This document shows positions 22,632 through 32,420 of a stretch of DNA of 64,000 nt, in pieces (position 1 is the stretch's first letter; each line of letters begins with the position of its first letter). The notes under the pieces are model-generated. The model saw only the letters and a list, made by a program, of their open reading frames with translations, did not search any database and was not told the DNA's origin. Both the position numbers and the translations under genes were made by a program. Source of the DNA: Holtermannia corniformis (lineage: Eukaryota > Basidiomycota > Tremellomycetes > Holtermanniales); contig BCIJ01000042.1 of NCBI GenBank assembly GCA_001599935.1, positions 15,648 through 79,647 of the forward strand, given 5' to 3'.

Positions 22632-23988
22632 ATGCGCGTCACAAAGCTCCTCCGTCATGTCCACCCAGTCTCCTTCACCTCGCAGACACCCCTGTCCCTC
22701 TCTTTAGGCTTGTCATATGCGTCCAAAGACTCCCCACCGTTCGTAGCAGCTACAGATCCCGTCTCTACAACGGGTTTTCAACCGCCATCCAAGATCGGTA
22801 ACTGGGTACGACAGAGCTTGTCGCTTCGTGCTGGACGAGGGGAATTGAGTGCAACGGAGGAGGATAAGGATGATGGTGAGGGCTCGGCAGAGCTGGCAGT
22901 GTTGAGGAGGGAGAACGAGCTGGTGGATCGGCGGCTCAAATATGGTGCTGGTGAGGACTTTTTCGCGCTCTCATCCGGAGTTGGCTCGGTATGTTGCTTC
23001 GTTGGCCCTCCAAGATTACATACTGACAGTGGTCGAGAGTACACATCTGGCCGTATCAGACGGGGTGGGCGGCTGGTCCCCCCAGTTCGATCCGTCGCTC
23101 TTCTCCCAATCCCTCATGTATCACTACCACCGAACTGTCACCGCCAACCCTTCGATCAACCCCTCAGGCGCTCTGCAAGCTGCATATGCTGCTACACAGA
23201 CCGAAGACGGCGTCAAAGCCGGGTCGGCGACAAGCTGTAGCCTCAAGATCGACTTGAGCAGAGGACGAGGTTGGGCTGCAAAGTGAGTGGCCTGGCCTGC
23301 CAATGACGACAACTTGATTGACATGATATTAGCCTGGGCGACTCCGGCTACTCCATCGTGCGGGACAACAAGGTGATTTACGAGAGTAAGCCGCAGATTC
23401 ACTACTTCAATTGCCCTGTGAGCACTATCAGATTCGCGCAACCTACTCGAGCTCACAATCACCCAGTGGCAACTTGCCAAGATCCCCAAGGCGATGCGAA
23501 AGGATGGAGCCATCTCGAATGGCCCACTCGACGCTGATTTGACCGAGTTTGAGGTGCTGCCCGGAGATATCCTGCTGCTCTACGTACGTGTCCTATCGCC
23601 CAGCTCCCACTTGACACCGCTCTGATCTACGGCAGACCGATGGCCTCTGTGATAATCTACCCACGGCTCATATCCCTCTACTCTCGCAACACATCCACGA
23701 TCTCTTGCACAGATCGCCCCAGAATGCACACTTGGCACCAAGCGAAAAACTGTCCGAGCAAGCGCGAATCCTGGCCGATGTCCTGGTCGCATACGGTCGA
23801 TACGGGATGATGCGGACAGGTCAGGAGGAAGGGTGGAAGACACCGTTCGAGGTCGAGGCGAAGCGGAATGGTGTCAACTTCAAGGGTGGCAAGATTGACG
23901 AGTGAGTTGCAAGGCAAGTGAAGGAATCATGCTGACTGATCAAAGCATCACTGTGATCACTGCTGTCGTGTCGGAGACGGCGTCGTAA
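22632..23988 (+). CDS. PTC7: PP2C-type protein phosphatase, Ptc7-like (mitochondrial)
   Basis: A metal-dependent Ser/Thr phosphatase; yeast Ptc7 acts in mitochondria on coenzyme Q biosynthesis proteins. The start at 22632 gives a basic N terminus (M-R-V-T-K-L-L-R-H-V) that fits a presequence. Family motifs in order are K-Y-G-A-G-E-D-F-F, then T-H-L-A-V-S-D-G-V-G-G-W (metal-binding Asp and Gly-Gly). Next are G-S-A-T-S-C-S-L, L-G-D-S-G-Y-S-I-V-R-D, S-K-P-Q-I-H-Y-F-N-C-P-W-Q-L, G-D-I-L-L-L-Y-T-D-G-L-C-D-N, and at the end D-I-T-V-I-T-A-V-V. Five short introns are placed at 22990, 23284, 23385, 23415 and 23585, and a last one near 23902. The stop is TAA 23986-23988. It converges on the NmrA-like gene with about 135 bp between stops. 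Confidence 0.92.
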
Positions 23989-24123
23989 TGATAGAGGAAC
24001 AAGACATGCCCTACCATGTATCGCATAGCTCGAATCAGATCCTGCGAAGGAGCTGTCGTATCCTACGAAGCGTGCGCCAACCCTCTCGCCTGATGTACAA
24101 GTATATCGCATGGCACCACAAGC

Positions 24124-25146
24124 CTACAAATCCTTGATAAACTCATCGATCGTAACCTTCTTGCCGCCAAACTCATACACGTCATCCCCGCCATTGATCC
24201 CAGCGTCCTTCCAACTCTTCTTGATCGTCGTGCCGAGCGCCGCGCCAGTACCCTTGTTCTGTTCGTACGCTTCATCGACCTCCTTAGCGGGCGTGTACGT
24301 GATCTTTGGCGCTTTGCCGTGCTTGCGCTCCAGTGCTGCGGCGATCTCGTCGACGTTGGCGGTGAATTCGACGAGGGACAGCTCGCGTCCGGCGTAGGAG
24401 TCGAGATCGGGGGACGTCAGGAGTGCGGCGTAAGCTTGAGCAATGTATGCGATGGAACTGAGGAAAGAGTTAGTGATAGAAAGTAGGTAGTTATAGCTGG
24501 ACGTACGCAAAGACAACGGTGTTGTTGTTGCCTTCGCCAGGGACGGTGATGCTGTTGCCCTTGGTGTCGACGCCGAGGAATCTATTCAATGATGTCAGAG
24601 ATCATGCTTGCACGGTAGCACAACTACGTACGGGAAGCCAAGACCAAACTCGGCGATGCTCGACGAGTGTAGCAAGATGTACTTGAGGCCTGACGCCTTG
24701 AGCTTGTCTTCAACCTGGCCCTTTGCGACAAGTGCGGGTACGGTCGAGCGCCGTTCGGGCGTATACTTTGGTCCGAGGTCGGAAGGTAGGAAGAGCGGGA
24801 CCTTTGCAGCAACCGCAGCATCAACGAGAGGGAGCTGCGCCGTAAGGCCATCACCGCCCGTAGCGCCGCCTCCAACGATCGAACTGCACATCGTTAGCAG
24901 GGCCCCGATTACCAACCGAATCAGTACGTACACAAAGACGTCAACCCCCTGCAATGCCTTTGTCACGGCCTGGACATCATCATAGTCGACCTTGACAGTC
25001 TCGACGTTGTCGGGCAGAGAAGAAACGTCCGAGCTCGGGCGGTAGAGGACGCGCAGCTTGATGGACGACTCCTTGGCAAGCGCTTGTACGGTAGGCTTGC
25101 CAACCCTGCCCGAGTGGCCGACGAGAGCAACGGTACGGATAGCCAT
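24124..25146 (-). CDS. NmrA-like / isoflavone reductase-like NAD(P)-binding protein
   Basis: An atypical short-chain dehydrogenase. The N terminus M-A-I-R-T-V-A-L-V-G-H-S-G-R-V-G-K carries the dinucleotide motif G-x-x-G-x-x-G. It is followed by R-V-L-Y-R-P and V-D-Y-D-D. After an intron come V-P-L-F-L-P-S-D-L-G-P-K-Y and I-L-L-H-S-S-S-I-A-E-F. Two further introns (near 24640 and 24500) lead through G-V-D-T-K-G-N to the C-terminal part that ends K-V-T-I-D-E-F-I-K-D-L. About 300 aa in all, with the usual N-terminal half of the family. The substrate is unknown. Such proteins act either as reductases or as redox sensors, and the sequence does not decide which. Confidence 0.88.
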
Positions 25147-25479
25147 TGTGAGTAGTGTTTAAACTTGTAGGTAAGTGGTTCTCTTGTAGTGCGACTATGA
25201 GTGAGGAAGTGGTTGGCTCTATCGCGGGTCGCTGCGCGCTTCTTATACCTGTGCATGACGCCTCAAGCGAGGGCGGTGATGCGATCAGCGTTAGTCAGGC
25301 TGAGGTGCTTGAACGTGATTATCAGCGCAGCCTCGGGCATTCGGCGTCGGCCGCGGGAAATAGCTTGACACTTTCGGCAATACGCCACGTGGCCGAGGGA
25401 TTGCTCGGTCAGCCGTAGAGAAAGGGCATACTCAGCAAGTCAAGGCGATGAATCAGCGTGCTGTGGTGTCATTGATGCA
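25147..25479. other. intergenic, NmrA-like promoter / CPSF6-like 3' region
   Basis: 333 bp with no supported gene. It contains the NmrA-like gene's upstream region. Confidence 0.4.
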
Positions 25480-26733
25480 TCACTCTTGACGCGGGCGCTT
25501 GCGTGCGCCATCTGCGTCTTCGCCGCTACCGCCGTTGGCAAAGCCCCCGAAGAATGCAGGATTGTACGCGGCCTGCGCGTAGCCCTGCGCGCCACCTCGG
25601 CCTGGGTCGATGCGTCAGCGCCACGTCGCCAACTCGGATCAGACGCACCCATACCGCCCATACCCATGCCCATGTTCATGCCCATCATGCCCTGCTGCAT
25701 CATCATCGGGTTCATCATCCCTGAGCGGAAGGTCAGCCTAAACTCGGCGATAGTGCAAGCGAATGCACCCATGTTCATGCCCATACCCCCACCGCGCATG
25801 CCTCGCGATGGTCCCGTTGGCAGCCCACGGCCGCGCGGAACATAGGCGCCTCGGCCGCGCGGTCCAGATGGCGCACCCACCACAGTCTTGGTTGTGTCTA
25901 GTGCGCGTCAGCCAGTCTACGGTAAGCACTTTCATGAACAAACCTCGAATATGAGACTTGAACGGATTACCGGACGCCGTGGAAGACAATGTCGCCGCTA
26001 TCCGCTTGTTCTGGAACTCGCTGTACCACATGCGTCAGCCTGATTGTGGGCTTAGCGAGGGTCGTACTCACTTCTGATCAAACCAATTCTTGACCCTTGC
26101 CGCGCTCTCGTCACTATGACATTCCACAAACGCGATCCTAAGTTCATCAGCTTAGCCGGTCGTCGTTGACGGATCAAGTTTACCCTCTTGATTTGCCATT
26201 CTGCTTGATCTCGGAAAACGCAATATCCGGATAATCAACTGTGACGCCAGCATGTGCAATCGCCTGCTTGAGGTCCTCGTCGGATGTCCACTGACCCGGT
26301 GCATCAGCGTGACGCAGATGTCCTGACAATGACCGAGACGTACCCAGTGCAATTCACCGAGATAAACGCCATCATGCCCTGGCACGACTCCTTGGACTGG
26401 GCCAGCGGGAACGGCGGGAACAAGTGGTGGTGCTTGCACTTGTGACGGCTGTTGATACTACAGACGCTTTGGTCAGTGTGCCTCGTCGCGATATACGAGT
26501 ACCGCACCAAAGTCGAGCTACTTGCAATGGGCTCACTCTGTATCCAACGTCAGCGAACATCCCACCTGACCACCACTATCACACACGCACCGGTTCAGGC
26601 TCAACAGGTAATACACCCAGATCTGGGGCCGCATCCTGAATCAGCGAGTCCCCATACAGATCCTGGTGTACGTTCAGCACCGCTGATAGCTCCAGCCATC
26701 GGATGCACGCACAAAGTCATCGTCGTCGTCCAT
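25480..26733 (-). CDS. RRM protein of the CFIm68/CPSF6 type
   Basis: Likely a nuclear mRNA 3'-end processing or RNA-binding factor. The start is M-D-D-D-D-D-F (26733), followed by an acidic leader split by short introns. The RRM begins [15 protein letters not shown] and continues [19 protein letters not shown], then I-A-F-V-E-C-H and V-K-N-W-F-D-Q-K. The W-W-T and N-G-K-S-[RK]-G-x-A-x-V features match CPSF6/7 rather than SR proteins. The C-terminal part is Gly/Met/Arg-rich (repeated G-M-G-M-N-M and R-G-R-G). After two more introns (donors near 25771 and 25665) it ends Y-N-P-A-F-F-G-G-F and a basic K-R-P-R-Q-E tail. Roughly 250 aa. The stop is TGA at 25480-25482. Confidence 0.83.
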
Positions 26734-27112
26734 GCTGTGCGATTGCGTGATACTAGGGAGAACAAGCAAGATCAGATAACGTTCATTGGGCTCTTGGCTA
26801 TGTACAATCCCCTCTGAAAGGCGCGTGGCAAGATGCTGTACTCACTTGGTGGATGTGATGGTCGTAGGGTCGAGAAAGGCATTAGGAGGCAAGGAACCTT
26901 CTATTAGCGGGTGGATTGTAATGAATTAACATAATCGAAAGTGGCAAATATTGGTGGCGAATATTCGAAGCAGTGGAGATTGTGGATGCTCGATAACAGC
27001 AGACACTGCGCCAAAGCTGTCGATCAAACCTGACTACTGTAGATCGAGGCAGCTCGAGGTGACGAGGGTATGCATCTATAGGAGGAACGACGGGAGGCAT
27101 CGCTCGAGTGTA
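26734..27112 (-). promoter_or_regulatory. upstream region of the CPSF6-like gene with a probable 5'-UTR intron
   Basis: On the minus strand a strong donor (CCAA then GTGAGTACAG, near 26848) is followed by an acceptor (TTCTCCCTAG, near 26758) about 25 nt before the start codon. This fits an intron in the leader. A short upstream ATG frame just before the donor is out of phase with the protein. Confidence 0.4.
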
Positions 27113-28250
27113 TCAACGCTGCTGCAAGGCGAACGACGAGTCGCCTTTGATCAAGATTGCCGCTTGCTCGATGTAGGGTGGCGGCCAGCGAATGATGTAG
27201 ATCCCACATGCAAGCTGTACCTCTCGTTCAGCTCCGTCTTCAGGTTCAAAGATTGACTCACCGCCATGGGTGCCGCGTCGAACGCAAAGAGATACCACTC
27301 TTTGCTCCTCAGCTCGCCTCCGTGTCCCTGTGCGAACTCGATCAGACGGTAGATAGAGCGAATGACGATGAAGAACGAAGAGAAGTAGATGGCGTTGAGT
27401 AGCCGCAGGACGGGGTTGCCTGCTCCAATGAGATAACCGCCTTTGTTGAGCGACCGTCGAAAGCTCCACATGAGCCACATGAAGATGAGATAGGAGAGGA
27501 ACTGGAGGATGACACCAATGAAGACGACTGGGCGCTGAGGGTTAGCCAAAGCCCAGGCGCGGGTTGATTGACCTACTTTTGTTACCGAGCTTGGCAGTAT
27601 CAACGTCTTTGCTCGTCAGCATGCTACTTCCGCCCGACTGGATCAAGAACGCTGCACAAGTCAATAACCGTGAGCACATGCCAAACGGCTCTTACTGATC
27701 ACGTCCGACCAGACAAACAGCTTGGCCGTCCGCTCGGGCTTGATCTTGGAATGCTCTGGTCCAGCCGCAAGCGCCAAGCGGCCTTGAAGGATATAATTGC
27801 CTGCGAAAAAGAATGCAGGCGAGACGACAATGATGACTTCCTACAAGCATGCAAGTTGAGTAACTGCGCCAGGGGCGCTTTGGCGCTTGATTCTGTCGAC
27901 CTACCTCAATTGCGAACCAGGGTATCGAATCCGTATGATACGAGTAAATCAACCTCGTCGTGAACCTATCCTCCAGCATCAGCAACAGCAACAGCAAGTG
28001 ACAGTGGTAGCCTCACCCCGCAGCCATCAACGTCGCGCCAATCGGCTCGACCAAAAAGTACTTTGTGCGCGTCTGAACCGAGCGTCCGATCAGGGCGCAC
28101 GCAATCGCCGCATAAACGATGATGAACACGATGTTCGCAGGGCGATTCGGGCGATAGCCCGACAAGACTATCTCCACTGCAATCGAGTCGCGTCAGCGTC
28201 CGTGGCTGAGACTGGCGCACAACACACGACTTGCCTTGCTGATCACTCAT
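27113..28250 (-). CDS. RTA1-family seven-helix membrane protein
   Basis: RTA1-like proteins are fungal lipid or sterol stress-related membrane proteins (flippase-like, drug resistance). The start exon is only M-S-D-Q-Q plus one base. The next exon gives I-V-L-S-G-Y-R-P-N-R-P-A-N-I-V-F and then helix 1. Further on come K-Y-F-L-V-E-P and S-I-P-W-F-A-I-E-E-V-I-I-V-V-S-P-A-F-F-F-A-G-N-Y-I with the typical E-x(7)-P and A-x-x-Y. The family signature I-Y-R-L-I-E-F-A-Q-G-x-x-G-x-L, E-W and F-D-A-A-P-M is near the end. The last exon gives W-P-P-P-Y-I-E-Q and stops at 27113-27115. The first intron reads G|GCAAGT...CAG, a GC-AG intron. The frame only stays open if this site is used. Confidence 0.87.
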
Positions 28251-28809
28251 CTCGGTGTAGTTCTAGCACGCGGAGCGCAACTTGTAAGACCATACTGAAT
28301 TTATACCTGCATGCTGGTCTGCCATGACCAGTCTGGTTATCACAGTGTGACCGCACTGCTTCTCCGGCGGCCGGAAGAGCATGCATGCCGAAGCGACATC
28401 CTTTGTGCGATGTTTATGACACCGACAGCGATTGCTCTGATGACACCAGCACCGCCCTGCCGGCGGCCGACTAGTATGCTCAAGCACAGACCCGGTTGCA
28501 TCCTTTGTGTGTACGTGCGGATATGAAACATGCTTCCGGCGCGATGCCAATATGACAAAGGAGGGTCCGATGTACCGCATGGTGAAAGCTGTCTACTCGT
28601 ACATCCAACTCTACCGTACACTACCTACCAAAAGAGGCCACCATAAAGTCCCGCTGTGTCCGTCCATCGAGTCTCGAGGTGGTCGGTCGGGGTCGAGCTA
28701 TCTACAGCTAGCTACGCTACGTACACTACCCTATACCCGGCCAACTCAACTTGCGAGCTCACCAGAAGGAAAAGGAAAAAAACAAAAAGGAGGAACATTA
28801 CGCGCTGGT
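28251..28809. other. intergenic, RTA1-like promoter / Bqt4-like 3' region
   Basis: 559 bp without a supported gene. The two flanking genes are both on the minus strand. Confidence 0.45.
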
Positions 28810-30587
28810 CATCAGAAAAGCATCGACGCCAGGCGAGGGAATACGGAGCTTTGTGAAGGTCAGCGCGGGCTGCGCGGGATGGCGCGTCACGCAGGACTGA
28901 CGTAGCACCGACACCGAGACCAAAGATGGCGGCACCTAGAGCGGCGCGCTTGATCTTGGTACCAAGCGATTCTGCCTCTACTCGGCGGTGCTGCACGATC
29001 GTGCGGCCAGCTCCAGCAATCTTGAGTGGGTTGGACAGGTCATCCGCTTGCTCCGCCTCGGTGGCATCGCGCTTGCGGCCCCTCTCGCGAGGAGCGGCGG
29101 CAGCGCCGGAAGCACTCGTGCCGGCAGGCTCGGTCAGCTGCTCGCCGTTCGCGACGCGGACCTCGAGTTCGCGCTTGAGATCGAGAACGAGTTGCTTGGC
29201 TGCCTGAATCTCGGCTTCCATGTCGAGCGGGGTCCCGGACGGCGCAGTGATCGACGTCGTGGCTTCAACAACGACCGGGCGAGGTTCATCGACCTGCATG
29301 TTGGCTTGGGCTGGGGTGTTGCGCTGACGCTTGGGGGCAGGAGGTTGTACGGCATCGGTGGCGGAAGCGGTAGCAGGGATCGGGCCAACGAGGTTGCGAC
29401 GCGCAAGCTCATCGGCAGCAGCTTGAGAGCGTTGCGACTTGCGGTAGACGACGTTGGGATCGGGCTCGGCGCGTGTTAGAGCCTAGCAGACGTCAGTCGA
29501 ACTCGGTGCCATCTGTCCGTTGATCGACACGCACCGAGACGAGTGGGTGGAGACCGTATGCAGGCGCAAGGTGAAGTGCGAGGTTACGGCTCACCCTGCT
29601 GGCGTCAGTCTTGCCGTGTCCGGCCTGCTAAGAACACACCATTGCCCAGCAAGCTTGACAGTTTCGTTATCCCGCCCGCCGTTCGTGAACCGCGTATCAA
29701 ACGACGATCGAACCTGAGACCCACCAGCATCAGCCTGTGCCTTAGCCGAACACACCAAGCCACTCACCCAATCCATCTCGCGCTTCTCGTCATCATCGGT
29801 CGCTGCCGGGAAGGCAACTTTGAACATGGTCGTCAACGACACGGCCTGCGTGTCGTAGCGCCTCAGAATGAACGCGTGCGAGTTGACGCCAGGTGTGGGG
29901 ACCTTGATGCGACCGACGACAATCTCTCTGCCCTCGCGGACAATCGTCTGGAATTTGACAATGGCAGCTTCTTCGGGTACTGCGGTGGGTCAGAAGGGTG
30001 TTTGCCAACAAAAGATGAACCATCATGCTCAACGACTACGTGCTGAAGTTGACGCGAGCCAGACGAGGCTGCAAGCGTGTAGTTCCGACAATGCAGTATA
30101 GAGATACCTTGCAGCCAGATGCTGAAGACGTCTTTGGAAGAGAATGCAGCTGTAAAAGCGCGGCAAAGCAGGGAGATACAGTGCCAAGCCTTTTGTGAGC
30201 TCGCAGTGACAGCCGTCCAGATTGAGATGTGAGGCATGTAAGCTGCGAGTCGACAGGAGACATGCTCCTGCAGTGTACCACTTCACCAGCTTGCAAGTAT
30301 CCCAACTATGCAATCGAGCAGGATGAGACGATGCACATGAGCGCGTCGCCACCGCCCCAGCGATGCCAGCCGCAGACTCCTTTCGCGTCTTATGCAGTCC
30401 ATCTGATCCCATTCTTCCCGATCATTTAATTTGCGTACCACGACTACTCACGGGTGTTGAGGTGGATGTTGCGGTAGGCTTCCGGCAGCCTCGGGCGGTT
30501 GCTGATGACCTGGGGCAGGATCCGACCGTCGTGGCCGTGCCCCTGAGAGGTGGCAGCGTACGGTGGTGGCGGGTTCAGGTCTGTCAT
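28810..30587 (-). CDS. BQT4: Bqt4-like inner nuclear membrane protein (KilA-N/APSES-like domain)
   Basis: S. pombe Bqt4 ties telomeres to the inner nuclear membrane. Exon 1 (30452-30587) begins M-T-D-L-N-P-P-P-P-Y and ends I-H-L-N-T. After a 472-nt intron comes L-P-E-E-A-A-I-V-K-F-Q-T. The domain continues R-I-K-V-P-T-P, F-I-L-R-R-Y-D-T, S-L-T-T-M-F-K-V-A-F-P-A-A and the M-D-W join. Next are K-L-A-G-Q-W and, after introns, A-L-H-L-A-P-A-Y-G-L-H-P-L-V-S, A-E-P-D-P-N-V-V-Y-R-K-S. The R-R-Y/D-T, M-F-K-x-x-F-P and P-D-P-N-x-x-Y-R blocks match the Bqt4 group. A Pro/Gln/Thr linker and a helical stretch follow. The C terminus, restored by splicing out 28831-28881, is A-A-I-F-G-L-G-V-G-A-T-S-V-F-P-R-L-A-S-M-L-F. 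It is a tail-anchor-like hydrophobic end. Confidence 0.82.
29980..30451 (-). other. 472-nt intron of the Bqt4-like gene
   Basis: Donor GTGAGTAG and acceptor CCCACCGCAG join exon 1 to the KilA-N exon in frame. It is about nine times longer than usual for this window. No tRNA or obvious C/D snoRNA boxes were found in it. Confidence 0.6.
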
Positions 30588-30919
30588 TGCGGTGGCGTGT
30601 GCGGTTGGCGGTCGAAGCTGTGGGCGTTGGTTGGTGAGAGATGGTGTTTATGCTGTTTGCTGTCGGGACAATAGACTGAGCGCGCGAGCTGTTGACTGGA
30701 ATTTGATTCCGCTAATGCACTCCGGCGATTACAACAGCCGAACGAAATAGCATTAGGATACGGGGTGTGATGCGGGACCAATCCGATTATGATAGTGGAG
30801 TGTAATCGCATAAGGAGACGGATTGTAATGTGTAGTGGGATCACGTGCAGCCAGATTATTTCAACCAGCAAGCCGTACCACCACCACTTGCACCCACAAC
30901 ACGGCTCACTCTCCTCACA
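30588..30919. promoter_or_regulatory. divergent promoter region, Bqt4-like / Mrt4
   Basis: 332 bp between outward-facing start codons. A ttaggata-like A/T-rich patch lies near 30750-30800. No clear TATA box. Confidence 0.4.
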
Positions 30920-32209
30920 ATGCCCAAATCAAAGCGCTCCAAGGTCGTGTCGCTCACAAAGACGGACAAAAAGGTCAAGGATGACAAGAAGCGGCTTGTA
31001 ACAGACGTGCGGGAGAAGCTGGACGAATATGAGCACTGCTGGTTGTTCAGCGTCGGTGACATGCGGAACGAGGGCTTGAAGGAGGTTCGGAAGCAGTGGA
31101 AGAGGTTGGTAGTGCTGCTATATGGAGATGAACGATACTGATTGGACGTGATAGTACCGGCCGCATGTTCTTCGGGCGGAACAAGGTCATGGCGATCGCG
31201 CTGGGTGTGACGCCAGAGCAGGAGCACAAGGAGGGCTTGAGCCAAATCGCAAAGGTGAGCCGGCCGGTCAAATATCTACCTCGGTGCTCACACCCTCGCA
31301 GAAGCTCAAGGGTCCGCTCGGCCTCTTCTTGACCTCGCACGACCCCAAGGAGACCAAAGAGTGGTTTGAGAGTTTCAGCATTAAAGAGTTTGCGCGCATG
31401 GGCAACAAGGCCACACACGAGGTCGTTCTCCCAGAGGGTGAGTCGGATTAGTGTCCAGACAGAAATGGTCGAGGGTGGGGTTGCTTGTCTGGCAGGCGTA
31501 TCCCTCATGTTTTACATGAGCGGTATGGCCGGAAGCGAGCTGGTTATTACTCGATCGTTGCTTGTGATTGAGCCCGTTTGGTGGCTGGTGGTGAAGGATG
31601 AGCTTAGCGGAAGTGCTTTGGCAGCGTCCTCTGGCTCGAGAACGCAGCGAGCTTCGATTACAGACGGGTCATGCCGCCATGATCTACACGGAGGAAGCGG
31701 GGTCATATACTCGCTTCCGGGTTCACAGACTGATTCATTTACACCTTTCGCTCGAATCTCCGAGCGCAGTTTCGACCTTGCTCCATACGCCGATTCCATC
31801 TTCCGTCGCTCAGCTTGCATTCATATTACGTCTGCAGCGGCTAACCCTGTGCAGGCCCTATCCTCTCATACGCCTCCGACCCCTTCCCACACAGCATGGA
31901 CCCGCAACTCCGTTCCCTAGGCCTCGCAACCGTCCTCGTCAAAGGCGTACCGAGCCTTAACAACCCCCACGTAGTCTGCCGAACCGGTGAAAAGTTGACA
32001 GCCGAAAAGGCGAGGCTGTTGAAGCTCTTGGGAATCCAAATGGCTGTCAGTGACGCGCCGCGCTGCGATGTGACGCGGTAGAAACTGATGATATGCTGCA
32101 GGAATTCCGGGTACAGCTTGGTGATCGGTGGACTAGGGATGTTGGCTTTGTCGCTGGGGATGAGCTGGATGATGAAGGCCAGAGCGCGGATGAGGCGATG
32201 GAGGAGTAG
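30920..32209 (+). CDS. MRT4: ribosome assembly factor Mrt4 (uL10/P0-like)
   Basis: Mrt4 occupies the P0 site on pre-60S particles in the nucleolus until exchanged for P0. The start M-P-K-S-K-R-S-K-V-V-S-L-T-K-T-D-K-K is diagnostic. It is followed by Y-E-H-C-W-L-F-S-V-G-D-M-R-N and W-K. After an intron come R-M-F-F-G-R-N-K-V-M, then G-L-F-L-T, then E-F-A-R-M-G-N-K-A-T. A 417-nt intron (31438-31854) follows. Then come P-H-S-M-D-P-Q-L-R-S-L-G-L, L-T-A-E-K-A-R-L-L-K-L-L-G and, after a last intron, E-F-R-V-Q-L. The tail is acidic (D-E-L-D-D-E-G-Q) and ends with TAG at 32207-32209. The protein is about 240 aa, normal for the family. The long intron separates the ribosome-binding half from the end. 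Confidence 0.94.
31438..31854 (+). other. 417-nt intron of MRT4
   Basis: Donor GTGAGT after P-E-G and acceptor CTGTGCAG before P-I-L-S-Y keep the Mrt4 frame. A ggaagcg/cgcttcc inverted pair lies inside. No RNA gene could be recognised. Confidence 0.6.
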
Positions 32210-32420
32210 GCCTTTGGGTGACTTGATGCATTGATCTGCTGTACTAAGATGAACGCGAGCATGAGTCGAAGTGTCATTAAGCCTAAAGCACGCAGTGTGC
32301 GTGTAGCCGTAGTGGCGTGGAAGACTGTAGACCGACAGTCGGCTCTGCAGCTATGCGCTGTTGGTGCGACTTACACTCGCAGGTGCCGCATGCTGTGCCC
32401 ACCCATCCCCGCAAGCCATC

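Noticed and set aside
29690..29720. tRNA T-arm-like sequence (gatcgaacctgagaccc)
   Set aside because: No acceptor, D or anticodon arm can be formed. It lies at an intron/exon edge of the Bqt4-like gene.
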